DNA from: Ottowia beijingensis
GTDB lineage: Bacteria > Pseudomonadota > Gammaproteobacteria > Burkholderiales > Burkholderiaceae_C
Assembly (NCBI RefSeq): GCF_013423955.1
Contig: NZ_JACCKX010000001.1
Coordinates: forward strand, 124,001 to 188,000
DNA: 64,000 nucleotides
Direction of reading: 5' to 3'
Positions 39,133 through 47,514 of this stretch are shown here, piece by piece (position 1 is the first letter of the stretch; each line of letters opens with the position of its first letter). Made by a program: the position numbers and the translations under genes. The notes beneath the pieces were generated by a model that was not told where the DNA came from, did not search any database, and saw only the letters and a list, made by a program, of their open reading frames with translations.

Positions 39133-40608
39133 TCAGGCCTTCTTGCCTTTCGGGATGGTGAGCATGATCGAGATCATGGCGAACACCACCATCAGCAGGT
39201 TGAAGCCGAGGGCGATGATGGCGGCCTCGCGGATGGCCACGTTGTCCTGGCGGCCGACGAAGGTGATCACGCCTTCCAGCCAGTGGATGCTGTCGTTGTT
39301 GGCGCGCAGGGCCGTGAAGATGGCCGCCGAGATGGCCACGCCGAAGGCGCCACCGAGCGAAGAAGCCATCTTGTAGATGCCCGAGCCCGAGCCGGCCTGT
39401 GCGGCGGGCAGGTTGGACAGCGCGGCGTCGGTCGAAGGCGTGGCGTAGAAGGCCAGGCCAATGCCGAACAGGATGTAGGCGATCACGGCCAGAACCTTGT
39501 AGTCGCCCAGCATGAGGTTGGTGGGCATCAGCAGGATGATCGACAGGCCCGTGATCAGGCAACCCCACATCATGGGTTTGCGCGAGCCGAAGCGCTGCAG
39601 CAACTTTTCACCCACGCGTATGAAGGCGATGATGGCGATGGCGTAGCCCAGCGTCAGCATGCCGGCCTGTTGCGCGTTCATGTTGCCACCCAGCTGCACC
39701 AGCTGCAGCGACACGATCAGCATGCCGGCCACGCCGTTGAGCATGAAGTTGGAGATGGTGGCGCCGGTGAAGATCTTGTTGTCGAACAGCTTGAAGTCGA
39801 TGAACGGCTTGCCGGCCTTGCCTTCGGCCATGAAGAACAGCACGCCAGCCACCACGGTCAAGGCAGCAGCCGTCAGGATGAAGGGGCTCGTCCAGCCGAG
39901 CTTGTTGCCTTGCGTGATCACGATCTGCAGGCCCACCATGCCGACCATGAAGGTCACGATGCCGGCCAAGTCAAGCGTGGCGTTGCCGTCGCTGTCGACC
40001 TTGCTCTCGGGCGTGCCGCGGATCATCAGCATGCCCAGCACGGACACCGCCGCACAGGCAAAGAAGATCGAGCGCCAGCCGAAGTTCTGCGTCATCAGGC
40101 CGCCGAACAGCGCGCACAGGCCCGAGCCGCCCCACGAGCCGATCGACCACATCGACACCGCACGCTGGCGTTCGGCGCCGTCCCAATAGGTCTTCACCAA
40201 GGCCAGGCTGGCGGGCATGATGCAGGCCGCCGACACGCCCTGGATGGCGCGGCCGAGCATCAGGAACGGGGTGGACATGGCGCCCGTGGGCGTCAGGGCG
40301 ATCATCAGCGCACCCACGATGCTGAGGATGAAACCCAGGTTCATGATGCGCACGCGCCCGATGCGGTCGGCCAGGCCGCCCATCACCACGATGAACATCC
40401 CCGAGAACAGGGACGTGATGGCCACGGCGATGTTCATCAGGTTGGCCTCGATGCCGAGGTCCTTCTGCATGTCGGGCGCGATGTTGAGCGTGGTCTGGGC
40501 AAACAGCCAGAACGCGATCACGCCCATGATCATGCCGAACAGCAGCTTGTCGTTGCCCTTGAAGGCGACGGCCTGGCTATTGCCGGCGGAAGCGGCGACG
40601 GTACTCAT
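39133..40608 (-). CDS. MFS transporter, DHA2-like 14-helix type
   Basis: About 13-14 hydrophobic helices are visible in 491 residues. The motif GGLADRIGRVRIMNLGF is the MFS loop 2-3 signature, and GRAIQGVSAACIMPASLALV resembles motif C of drug:H+ antiporters. The start ATG 40608 has a good site GGAG nine to ten bases upstream. Pairing with the M20 hydrolase suggests substrate import or product export rather than drug efflux, but this is inference. Confidence 0.9.
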   Translation of the reverse strand: MSTVAASAGNSQAVAFKGNDKLLFGMIMGVIAFWLFAQTTLNIAPDMQKDLGIEANLMNIAVAITSLFSGMFIVVMGGLADRIGRVRIMNLGFILSIVGALMIALTPTGAMSTPFLMLGRAIQGVSAACIMPASLALVKTYWDGAERQRAVSMWSIGSWGGSGLCALFGGLMTQNFGWRSIFFACAAVSVLGMLMIRGTPESKVDSDGNATLDLAGIVTFMVGMVGLQIVITQGNKLGWTSPFILTAAALTVVAGVLFFMAEGKAGKPFIDFKLFDNKIFTGATISNFMLNGVAGMLIVSLQLVQLGGNMNAQQAGMLTLGYAIAIIAFIRVGEKLLQRFGSRKPMMWGCLITGLSIILLMPTNLMLGDYKVLAVIAYILFGIGLAFYATPSTDAALSNLPAAQAGSGSGIYKMASSLGGAFGVAISAAIFTALRANNDSIHWLEGVITFVGRQDNVAIREAAIIALGFNLLMVVFAMISIMLTIPKGKKA

Positions 40609-40759
40609 GTGTGAATCTCCTCGATTCGGTTTCAGACAAGGGGCGAGAAGCGGCAGGACGCCGCAGGGGCACAGGGCAAACAAGGCAGTCGAGCGCCGGG
40701 GACGCTGGCTGCGGTTCGGTCGGTGGCTGATGGCATCTGAAGGGCTCCCCTCTTGACAA

Positions 40760-40811
40760 GTTGAACTATTCAACAGTTGAAATGTTACGACCATCAGTTG
40801 CAATCTTCAAC
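40760..40811 (-). promoter_or_regulatory. Two MarR-like operators and a promoter upstream of the MFS-M20 genes
   Basis: GTTGAACTATTCAAC (40760-40774) is a perfect 6-bp dyad with a 3-base spacer. GTTGCAATCTTCAAC (40797-40811) is the same dyad with one mismatch, 37 bp away. An overlapping TTCAACAGTTGAA (40769-40781) extends the first. On the minus strand TTGAAG and TAACAT with a 17-base spacer fit -35/-10 boxes and overlap both dyads; on the plus strand TTGACA at 40753-40758 could serve the LLM gene. Confidence 0.6.
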
Positions 40812-40957
40812 TTTCAGCCGCTGCTTCTTTGACGTGCATCAAACCGAGTGTGGCCGGCAAAAATGACAGCTGTTGCGGCCCGGCGACGATGGTCGGCAGC
40901 CGGCGCACTGCCCACCCACCGCCTGCAGGCCGGGCGCGAACGCACCACAATACGGGC

Positions 40958-41989
40958 ATGACCAAAGCACTGAAAGACATCGCCTTCTCCATGCTCGACC
41001 TGGTGCCGGTGCGCGAGGGCCACAGCGTGGCCGACGCGCTGGCCGTGTCGCTGCAGACCGCGCAGCACGCCGAGCGCCTGGGCTTCACCCGTTACTGGCT
41101 GGCCGAGCACCACAACATGGCGGGCATCGCCAGTTCGGCCACCGCCGTGCTGGTGGGCCACATTGCCGGCGGCACGCAGCGCATCCGCGTCGGCTCGGGC
41201 GGGGTGATGCTGCCCAACCACCCGCCGCTGACGGTGGCCGAGAGCTTCGGTACCCTGGCCGAGCTGTACCCCGGCCGCATCGACCTGGGCCTGGGTCGCG
41301 CCCCCGGCACCGACCCGATGACCATGCGCGCGCTGCGCCGCGACCGCGTGGAGACGGTGGACGACTTCCCGCGCGACGTGGCCGAGCTGCAGCACCTGCT
41401 GGGCGAGCCCAGGGCGGGCCAGAAGCTGATCGCCAACCCCGGCGCCGGCACGCAGGTGCCCATCTGGCTGCTGGGCTCCAGCCTGTTCAGCGCCCAGCTG
41501 GCGGCCGAGCGCGGCCTGCCCTACGCCTTCGCCTCGCATTTCGCGCCGGCCATGCTGCTGCAGGCGATCGAGGTGTACCGGCGCGGCTTCAAGCCCTCGG
41601 CCCAGTGCGAAAAGCCTTACGTGATGATCGGCGTGCCGCTGGTGGCCGCGCCCAGCGACGCGGAAGCCACCTACCTGGCCAGCAGCATCTTCCAGCGCGT
41701 GCTGGGCATCCTGCGTGGCGCGCGCGGGCTGCTGCAGCCGCCGCAGGAGGGCTTCTTCGAGCGCCTGAGCGCGCAGGAGAAGGCCGGCATCGCCGACTTC
41801 CTGGCCTGCGCCGTCATCGGCTCGCCAGACACCGTGCGCCAGGGCCTGCAGGCGCTGGCCGCCGAGACCGGCTGCGACGAGATGATCTTCACCTGCGACC
41901 TCTACGACCCGGCGCTGCGCCTGCGCTCGCTCGACATCGCCGCCCAGGTGCGCCAGGGCGGCGTGACGGCCAGCACCACGGGCGCATGA
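40958..41989 (+). CDS. LLM-class flavin-dependent oxidoreductase
   Basis: The 343-residue TIM-barrel protein resembles bacterial luciferase-like monooxygenases of the MsnO8/YhbW group: [50 protein letters not shown] and [15 protein letters not shown]. It uses reduced flavin to oxidise an unknown substrate. The flavin reductase at 36708-37315 could supply reduced FMN. It is divergent from the MFS-M20 operon and overlaps the small lipoprotein gene by ATGA. Confidence 0.9.
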   Translation: MTKALKDIAFSMLDLVPVREGHSVADALAVSLQTAQHAERLGFTRYWLAEHHNMAGIASSATAVLVGHIAGGTQRIRVGSGGVMLPNHPPLTVAESFGTLAELYPGRIDLGLGRAPGTDPMTMRALRRDRVETVDDFPRDVAELQHLLGEPRAGQKLIANPGAGTQVPIWLLGSSLFSAQLAAERGLPYAFASHFAPAMLLQAIEVYRRGFKPSAQCEKPYVMIGVPLVAAPSDAEATYLASSIFQRVLGILRGARGLLQPPQEGFFERLSAQEKAGIADFLACAVIGSPDTVRQGLQALAAETGCDEMIFTCDLYDPALRLRSLDIAAQVRQGGVTASTTGA

Positions 41990-42302
41990 AGCAGGCCGGC
42001 CCGCGCGCGGCCCTGTGCGCAGTGCTGCTCGCGTCCACCTGGCTGGCCGAAGGTTGCGCCGTGGCCAGCGCCACCGCCGGTGCCGCCATCTCGGTCACCG
42101 GCGCGGTGGTGTCCACCGGCGTCAGCCTGACGGGCAAGGCGATCGGTGCGGGCATCGATGCCATGTCGTCGAAGCCGGACGAGGCCGACGGCAGCGGCAT
42201 CGTCATCCGCGAACGCATGGCACCGGCGCCCGAGGCGGCGCCACGCTGCACCCCATCACGGGCGATGCCGCCCCTGCCGAGGGGATGGTGCACTGCCGCT
42301 GA
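41986..42302 (+). CDS. Small lipoprotein, frameshift near C-terminus
   Basis: A signal peptide with lipobox AEGC (Cys about 24) is followed by a Gly/Ala/Val/Thr-rich region typical of small outer-membrane-associated lipoproteins ([20 protein letters not shown]). No family is assigned. One base added near 42235-42242 changes the end to [20 protein letters not shown] with stop at 42302. ATGA overlap with the LLM gene suggests co-translation. Confidence 0.6.
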
Positions 42303-42318
42303 CCACGGATCACTACAC

Positions 42319-42376
42319 TTTATATAGCTGCTTGCGCTTACTGGATAAGCGCCAGAGGCCAAAAACACCTGAAACC
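42319..42376 (+). repeat. Dispersed hairpin repeat
   Basis: TATATAGCTGCTT leads to the stem GCGCTTA-CTGGA-TAAGCGC, then CAGAGGCCAAAAA. The A-T pair at the end of the stem replaces the G-C of other copies, so pairing is kept. Confidence 0.8.
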
Positions 42377-42382
42377 CATCAC

Positions 42383-43002
42383 ATGCCCACCCTGCCCCAC
42401 AGCCCCGCCGCCGAGCGCAACCAGGGCCCCATCCTGGCCGTGCTGCGCGGCCTGCTGGGCGCCGAAGGCCGGGCGCTGGAGATTGCCAGCGGCACCGGCC
42501 AGCACGTCGCGCATTTCGCCGCCGCCCTGCCCGGCTGGCACTGGCAACCGACCGACGTGGACGACGCAGGCTTCGGCACCATCCGTGGCTGGGCCTTGCA
42601 GACCGGCGCCACCAACGTCGCCCGGCCGCGGCGGCTGGATGTGCTGGACGCCCCTGGCCGTCCGACGGCGAGCCGTTTGCCGAGCCGTTCGACCTGGTCT
42701 ACGCCGCCAACCTGCTGCACATCAGCCCCTGGCCTTGCTGCGCCGGGTTGATGGCCGGCGCCGCCCGTCACCTCGCGCCCGAGGGGCACCTGGTGGTGTA
42801 CGGCCCCTTCATCGAGCACGGCGTGCCCACCGCCCCCAGCAACCTGGCCTTCGACGCCGACTTGCGCCGCCGCCGCCCCGCCTGGGGCTTGCGCCAGCTG
42901 GACGAGGTGCAGCGCACGGCGCAGGCGGCGGGGCTGCAGCTCACCCAGCGCCACGCCCTGCCGGCCAACAACCTGCTGCTGGTGTTCGGGCGCCATCGCT
43001 AA
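42383..43002 (+). CDS. DUF938-family SAM-dependent methyltransferase-like protein, frameshift
   Basis: The SAM site is RALEIASGTGQHVAHFAAALPGW, followed by WQPTDVDDAGF. After the break come EPFDLVYAANLLHISPW and LVVYGPFIEHG, the standard DUF938 pattern. One base added to the C4 run at 42651-42654 joins LDVLDAP to WPSDGEPFAEPFD. The substrate is unknown. It lies upstream of gmk. Confidence 0.85.
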
Positions 43003-43032
43003 AATCCGCGCCATCGGGTGGCACGGCCACTC

Positions 43033-43058
43033 CTGAATCAATAGCTGCTCGCGCCCAC
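43033..43058 (+). repeat. Truncated hairpin repeat just before gmk
   Basis: CTGAATCAATAGCTGCTCGCGCCC matches the left half of the family and ends six bases before the gmk start, so it forms part of its leader. Confidence 0.6.
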
Positions 43059-43063
43059 CACCT

Positions 43064-43683
43064 ATGGACCATCCTGGCAATCTCTTCGTCGTCGCTGCGC
43101 CCAGCGGATCGGGCAAATCCACCCTGGTCAATGCGCTGCTGGAGGTCGACGCCGGCGTGGCGCCCTCCATCTCGCACACCACGCGCGCGCCGCGCGGGCA
43201 AGAGAAGGACGGCCGCGAGTACTTCTTCATCAGCAACGAGGCGTTCGACGCCAAGATCGCCGCCGGCGACTTCCTCGAATGGGCGCTGGTGCACGGCAAC
43301 CGCTACGGCACCTCGCGCCAGGCCATCGAGGCGCGCATCGCCGCCGGCGGCGACGTGGTGCTGGAGATCGACTGGCAGGGCGCGCTGCAGATCCAGAAGC
43401 TGTTTCCCGACGCCATCCTGGTGTTCGTGCTGCCGCCCAGCTGGGAAGAACTGCGCTCGCGCCTGACCCGCCGCGGCGAGGACGCGCCCGACGTGATCGA
43501 ACTGCGGCTGGCCAATGCCCGCGAAGAGCTGGCGCAGGCCCAGCACTTCGACTTCGTTATAATCAATGAGGTATTTGAACGTGCGCTTTTCGACCTGAAA
43601 ACCATTGTTCACGCGCAGCGCCTGCGCTACATCGCCCAGAAAAGCGCCCGCGCCGACACCTTCAAGCCCTCGGCATCGCCTGA
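43064..43683 (+). CDS. gmk: Guanylate kinase, stop codon displaced by a frameshift
   Basis: It phosphorylates GMP to GDP. Visible are [18 protein letters not shown] (P-loop), [20 protein letters not shown] (GMP site), [10 protein letters not shown] and the lid region [18 protein letters not shown]. The normal end is KALGIA at TGA 43681-43683, reached when one base is added at about 43666-43669. Uncorrected, the frame runs through rpoZ to 44026. Gmk-rpoZ-spoT order is conserved in Proteobacteria. Confidence 0.93.
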
Positions 43684-43706
43684 CACCTCCCGGAGAGACC
43701 GCCCCC

Positions 43707-43907
43707 ATGGCCCGCATCACTGTCGAAGACTGCCTCGAGCAGATCCCCAACCGTTTCCAGCTGGTGCTGGCCGCCACCTACCGCGCCCGCATGCTGAGCC
43801 AGGGCCACACGCCCAAGATCGAAACGCGCAACAAACCCGGCGTGACCGCGCTGCGCGAGATCGCCGCCGGCAAGGTGGGCCTGGAAATGCTCAAGAAAGT
43901 GCCCTGA
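43707..43907 (+). CDS. rpoZ: RNA polymerase omega subunit
   Basis: The 66-residue protein has the omega features [29 protein letters not shown] and [21 protein letters not shown]. It binds and stabilises the beta' subunit. The site GGAGAG lies about ten bases before ATG 43707. It is followed by a strong terminator. Confidence 0.96.
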   Translation: MARITVEDCLEQIPNRFQLVLAATYRARMLSQGHTPKIETRNKPGVTALREIAAGKVGLEMLKKVP

Positions 43908-43960
43908 AAGTTACCGAGCACCGCTCAACGGCTGCCAGCGCCTGTCGCTTCCAGCCCAGC

Positions 43961-43983
43961 AAAGGCGCCCCGCGGGCGCCTTT
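43961..43983 (+). terminator. Rho-independent terminator after rpoZ
   Basis: A perfect 10-bp stem AAAGGCGCCC/GGGCGCCTTT with a 3-base loop is followed by TCTCGTT. It lies between rpoZ and spoT and could attenuate or end the gmk-rpoZ transcript. Confidence 0.8.
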
Positions 43984-44031
43984 CTCGTTGCAGCTGCACA
44001 AATTGGTGACAGCCCGGTTAAATTAGGGGCC

Positions 44032-46263
44032 ATGGGATCCGTCATGCCGCCGATCATCGAGCAGCCCATGGCCGCCGCCAACGCCGCCGCTGCCAGCTTT
44101 GCCGCACTCGAGGCCAAGCTCGATTACCTGGATCCGGCCGACGTCGAACTGGTGCGCCGCGCCTACCGCTTTGCCGACCAGGCGCATCTGGGCCAGTTGC
44201 GCCACAGCGGCGAGCCCTACATCACCCACCCCATCGCCGTGGCGGCGCAATGCACCGAATGGAAGCTGGACGCCCACGCCCTGATGGCCGCGCTGCTGCA
44301 CGACGCGATGGAAGACTGCGGCGTGACCAAGGCCGACCTGGTGGAGGAGTTCGGCGCCCCGGTGGCCGAGCTGGTCGATGGCCTCACCAAGCTCGACAAA
44401 TTGCAGTTCAGCACGCGCGAGGAAGGCCAGGCCGAATCCTTCCGCAAGATGCTGCTGGCCATGGCGCGCGACGTGCGCGTGATCCTGGTCAAGCTGGCCG
44501 ACCGCCTGCACAACATGCGCACCATAGGCGACATGCCGCGCAGCAAATGGGGCCGCATCAGCACCGAAACCATCGAGATCTACGCCCCCATCGCCCACCG
44601 CCTGGGCCTGAACCAGGCCTACCGCGAGCTGCAGGACCTGGCCTTCCGCCACCTCAAGCCGTGGCGCTACGTGGTGCTGGCCAAGGCCGTGCACAAGGCG
44701 CGCCAGCGCCGGCGCGACCTGATCCAGAAGGTGCAGGCCGAGGTGCTGGCCGCGCTGACCGATGCCGGCCTGACGGCGCACATCATCGGCCGCGAGAAGA
44801 CGCTCTACTCCATCTACCGCAAGATGGACGACAAGCACCTGTCGTTCGCGCAGGTGAACGATTTGTACGGCGTGCGCGTGGTGCTGCTCAACACCATCAG
44901 CTGCTACACCGCGCTGGGCCTGCTGCACCAGCTGTACAAGCCGGTGCCGGGCCGCTTCAAGGACTACATCGCCATCCCCAAGGTCAACGGCTACCAGTCG
45001 CTGCACACCACGCTGGTGGGGCCGGCCAGCATCAACATCGAGTTCCAGATCCGCACCGACGCCATGGACCTGGTGGCCGAGGCCGGCGTGGCCGCGCACT
45101 GGCTGTACAAGGCCGGCAAGACCGAGGGCGGCGACGAGCTGGGCACCAAGTGGCTGCAGTCGCTGCTCGACATCCAGAACGAGACGCGCGACGCCACCGA
45201 GTTCTGGGAGCACATCAAGGTCGATCTCGTGCCCGACGCGGTCTACATGTTCACGCCCAAGGGCCAGATCATGGCGCTGCCGCAGGGCGCCACGGTGGTC
45301 GATTTCGCCTACGCCATCCACAGCAACATCGGTGACCACGCCGTGGCCGCCAAGGTCAATGGCGAGCAGGTGCCGCTGCGCACCGAGCTGCACAACGGCG
45401 ACGTGATCGAGATCATCACCGCGCCCGTCTCCACCCCCAACCCGGCGTGGCTGGGCTTCGTGCGCACAGGCCGCGCTCGCTCGCGCATCCGCAGTCACCT
45501 GAAGGGGCTGGCGCAGAACGAGTCGCGCGAACTGGGCGAGAAGCTGCTGGCGCAGGCGCTGCGCGCCGAAGGCGTGGGCCAGCCGCCCGGCCAGGAGGAA
45601 ACCGACAAGCCGCTGTGGGACAAGCTGCTGCGCTTCACCGGCAACCGCACGCGCGAGGAAATGATGACCGACATCGGCCTGGGCAAGCGCAGCGCCAACA
45701 TGGTGGCCAAGCGCCTGGTCACCATGCTGGCGGCCAGCGGCGTGCGGCCCGACGCGCTGATGCTGACCCACGCGCGCTACACGGCGCACGAGAACCTGTC
45801 GCAAGGCGCCGTGATCCTGGACGGCGCGCCCAACACCACGGTGAAGTACGCCACCTGCTGCCGCCCCATCCCCGGCGACGGCGTGCTGGGCTACCTGGGC
45901 CGCGGCGAAGGCCTGGTGGTGCACACCGACGACTGCGCCGTGGCGCGCCGCCTGCAGAACAAGGACGCCGAGCGCTTCATCACCGTGGCCTGGGCCGACG
46001 AGCCGGTGCGCAACTTCGAGGTCGGCGTGGTCGTCACCGTGGTCAACGGCAAGGGCGTGCTGGCCCGCGTGGCCGCCGCCATGGCCGCGGCCGAGGCCGA
46101 CATCGTGCACATGGGCATGACCGACGAAGCCGCGCAGGACGCGCTGGACCTGCGCTTCGTCATCACCGTGCGCGACCGCGAGCACCTCGACACCGTGCTG
46201 CGCCACCTGCGGCGCACGCAGTCGGTGCTGCGCGCGGCGCGCATCATGCCGGCGGCGGGTTGA
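44032..46263 (+). CDS. spoT: Bifunctional (p)ppGpp synthetase/hydrolase
   Basis: The 743-residue stringent-response enzyme has all domains in order. The HD hydrolase has HSGEPYITHPIAVA, LLHDAMEDC and VKLADRLHNMRTI. The synthetase has GREKTLYSIYRKM, DLYGVRVV and YIAIPKVNGYQSLHTT. TGS is DAVYMFTPKGQIMALPQGA. The zinc-finger region has ATCCRPIPGD, and the ACT domain follows. Both active centres look intact, so it should both make and degrade (p)ppGpp. The gene has no break. Confidence 0.96.
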   Translation: MGSVMPPIIEQPMAAANAAAASFAALEAKLDYLDPADVELVRRAYRFADQAHLGQLRHSGEPYITHPIAVAAQCTEWKLDAHALMAALLHDAMEDCGVTKADLVEEFGAPVAELVDGLTKLDKLQFSTREEGQAESFRKMLLAMARDVRVILVKLADRLHNMRTIGDMPRSKWGRISTETIEIYAPIAHRLGLNQAYRELQDLAFRHLKPWRYVVLAKAVHKARQRRRDLIQKVQAEVLAALTDAGLTAHIIGREKTLYSIYRKMDDKHLSFAQVNDLYGVRVVLLNTISCYTALGLLHQLYKPVPGRFKDYIAIPKVNGYQSLHTTLVGPASINIEFQIRTDAMDLVAEAGVAAHWLYKAGKTEGGDELGTKWLQSLLDIQNETRDATEFWEHIKVDLVPDAVYMFTPKGQIMALPQGATVVDFAYAIHSNIGDHAVAAKVNGEQVPLRTELHNGDVIEIITAPVSTPNPAWLGFVRTGRARSRIRSHLKGLAQNESRELGEKLLAQALRAEGVGQPPGQEETDKPLWDKLLRFTGNRTREEMMTDIGLGKRSANMVAKRLVTMLAASGVRPDALMLTHARYTAHENLSQGAVILDGAPNTTVKYATCCRPIPGDGVLGYLGRGEGLVVHTDDCAVARRLQNKDAERFITVAWADEPVRNFEVGVVVTVVNGKGVLARVAAAMAAAEADIVHMGMTDEAAQDALDLRFVITVRDREHLDTVLRHLRRTQSVLRAARIMPAAG

Positions 46264-46270
46264 TTCCGCA

Positions 46271-46335
46271 CATACTCCCCAACTACCTGGCCGCTAGCGC
46301 CCGTGTGACGGGCGCAACAAGCCTATACTCCCCAT
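46271..46335 (-). repeat. Dispersed hairpin repeat, subtype flanked by ATACTCCCC direct repeats
   Basis: CATACTCCCC and TATACTCCCC flank the perfect stem GCGCCCGT-GTG-ACGGGCGC. It sits between the convergent spoT and greB genes. Confidence 0.8.
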
Positions 46336-46382
46336 GAGATGTTCGGCGGAGAGAATTCCCACGCAGCCTGCAGCCTGCGTCG

Positions 46383-46949
46383 CTACGCCGGCCCGGCCGG
46401 CGCCGGGTACGCCACCGCCAGCACCTCGATCTCCTTCACGCCCGCGGGCGTCGGCAGTTGCAGCACGTCGCCCACGCGCGCGCGCAGCAGGGTGCGGGCG
46501 ATGGGGCTGATCCAACTCACCTCGCCCTGGCTGTTGTCCACCTCGTCGATGCCCTTGATGGTGACGCTGCGCTCGGCGCTGTCGTCATCGGCATAGGTCA
46601 CGCGCGCGCCGAAGAACACCTGCTCGCCGCCATGGTGCACGCTCGGGTCGGTCACCTCGGCCACCTCCAGCCGCTTGGTCAGAAAGCGGATGCGGCGGTC
46701 GATCTCGCGCAGGCGCTTCTTGCCGTACAGGTAGTCGCCGTTCTCGCTGCGGTCGCCGTTCTTGGCCGCCCAGTGCACGGTCTCCACCACCTTCGGCCGC
46801 TCGTCGTCGATCAGCGTCAGCAATTCGCCGCGCAGGCGCGCATAGCCCTGCGGCGTGATGTAGTTCTTGCCGCCCACAGGCAGCGGCGGCAGTGCGATGT
46901 CGTCATCATCGTCGCCGCCATCGGTCTCGCGGGTGAAGGCCTTGCTCAC
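46383..46949 (-). CDS. greB: Transcription elongation factor GreB
   Basis: It rescues backtracked RNA polymerase by stimulating transcript cleavage. The coiled-coil domain is YITPQGYARLRGELLTL..ERPKVVETVHWAAKNGDRSENGDYLYGKKRLREIDRRI, including the acidic tip, and the C-terminal FKBP-like domain ends EVSWISPIARTLLRARVGD. The N-terminus carries an Asp-rich stretch (GGDDDDD), longer than usual. Confidence 0.94.
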   Translation of the reverse strand: MSKAFTRETDGGDDDDDIALPPLPVGGKNYITPQGYARLRGELLTLIDDERPKVVETVHWAAKNGDRSENGDYLYGKKRLREIDRRIRFLTKRLEVAEVTDPSVHHGGEQVFFGARVTYADDDSAERSVTIKGIDEVDNSQGEVSWISPIARTLLRARVGDVLQLPTPAGVKEIEVLAVAYPAPAGPA

Positions 46950-46979
46950 GGATCGAGCCCTTCCTGCCTCAAGCCATGG

Positions 46980-47342
46980 TCACGATGGCTTGCCCTGGGT
47001 GTAGAAGCTGCCCACGAAGGGCGTGCTGGGCAGCGTCAGGCGGGCGCCGCCTCTGCCGTGCGCACGCCCATCGGCTGGCTGGCGCGGGGGCTTTTGCAGC
47101 AGGCGTTCGATCGCGGCCACGCTGGTGTTCTTGGGCGCGGCCGTCTCGACGGCGCCGAAGGTCTCGGTCCACAGGCCATGCAGTTCGTCCCAGGTCAGGT
47201 CGGGCATGCCCGAAACCTTCTGGCGGTTCAGCCAGTGGCGCCAGCACGGCGTGTGGTAGCTCGCGTCCTGCATGCAAATCGATTCGCCGTCGTAGTTCGG
47301 CCATTCGGGGAGGGTGATGTTTCCTTTGATTTCGTGACTCAT
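46980..47342 (-). CDS. Hypothetical protein
   Basis: The 120-residue frame starts MSHEIKGNITLPEWPNYDGES and contains CMQDASYHTPCWRHWLNRQ. I recognise no family. The C-terminal third is Arg/Gly/Pro-rich and could be affected by a base error. It lies between greB and mutS, on the greB strand with a 30-bp gap. The intergenic 47343-47514 shows no clear feature. Confidence 0.45.
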   Translation of the reverse strand: MSHEIKGNITLPEWPNYDGESICMQDASYHTPCWRHWLNRQKVSGMPDLTWDELHGLWTETFGAVETAAPKNTSVAAIERLLQKPPRQPADGRAHGRGGARLTLPSTPFVGSFYTQGKPS

Positions 47343-47514
47343 GCCCCCACATATAGGGGCACTTGTCCCGATTTCAAACCGGGCGGCTTTGTGTGGCTGC
47401 CAGACGCTGCCGCCGCGTGGCGCCACCGCCGGCGCGCAGCGTAAGATGCCGCGAAAAATCCACGCCGGTGGGCCGGCCACATCAGCGCCGGCCCCGCCCG
47501 GCCGGGCCGTGACA

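Noticed and set aside
43064..44026. A 320-residue guanylate kinase fusion
   Set aside because: The extra residues are the rpoZ sequence in another frame; normal gmk ends at 43683 after adding one base.
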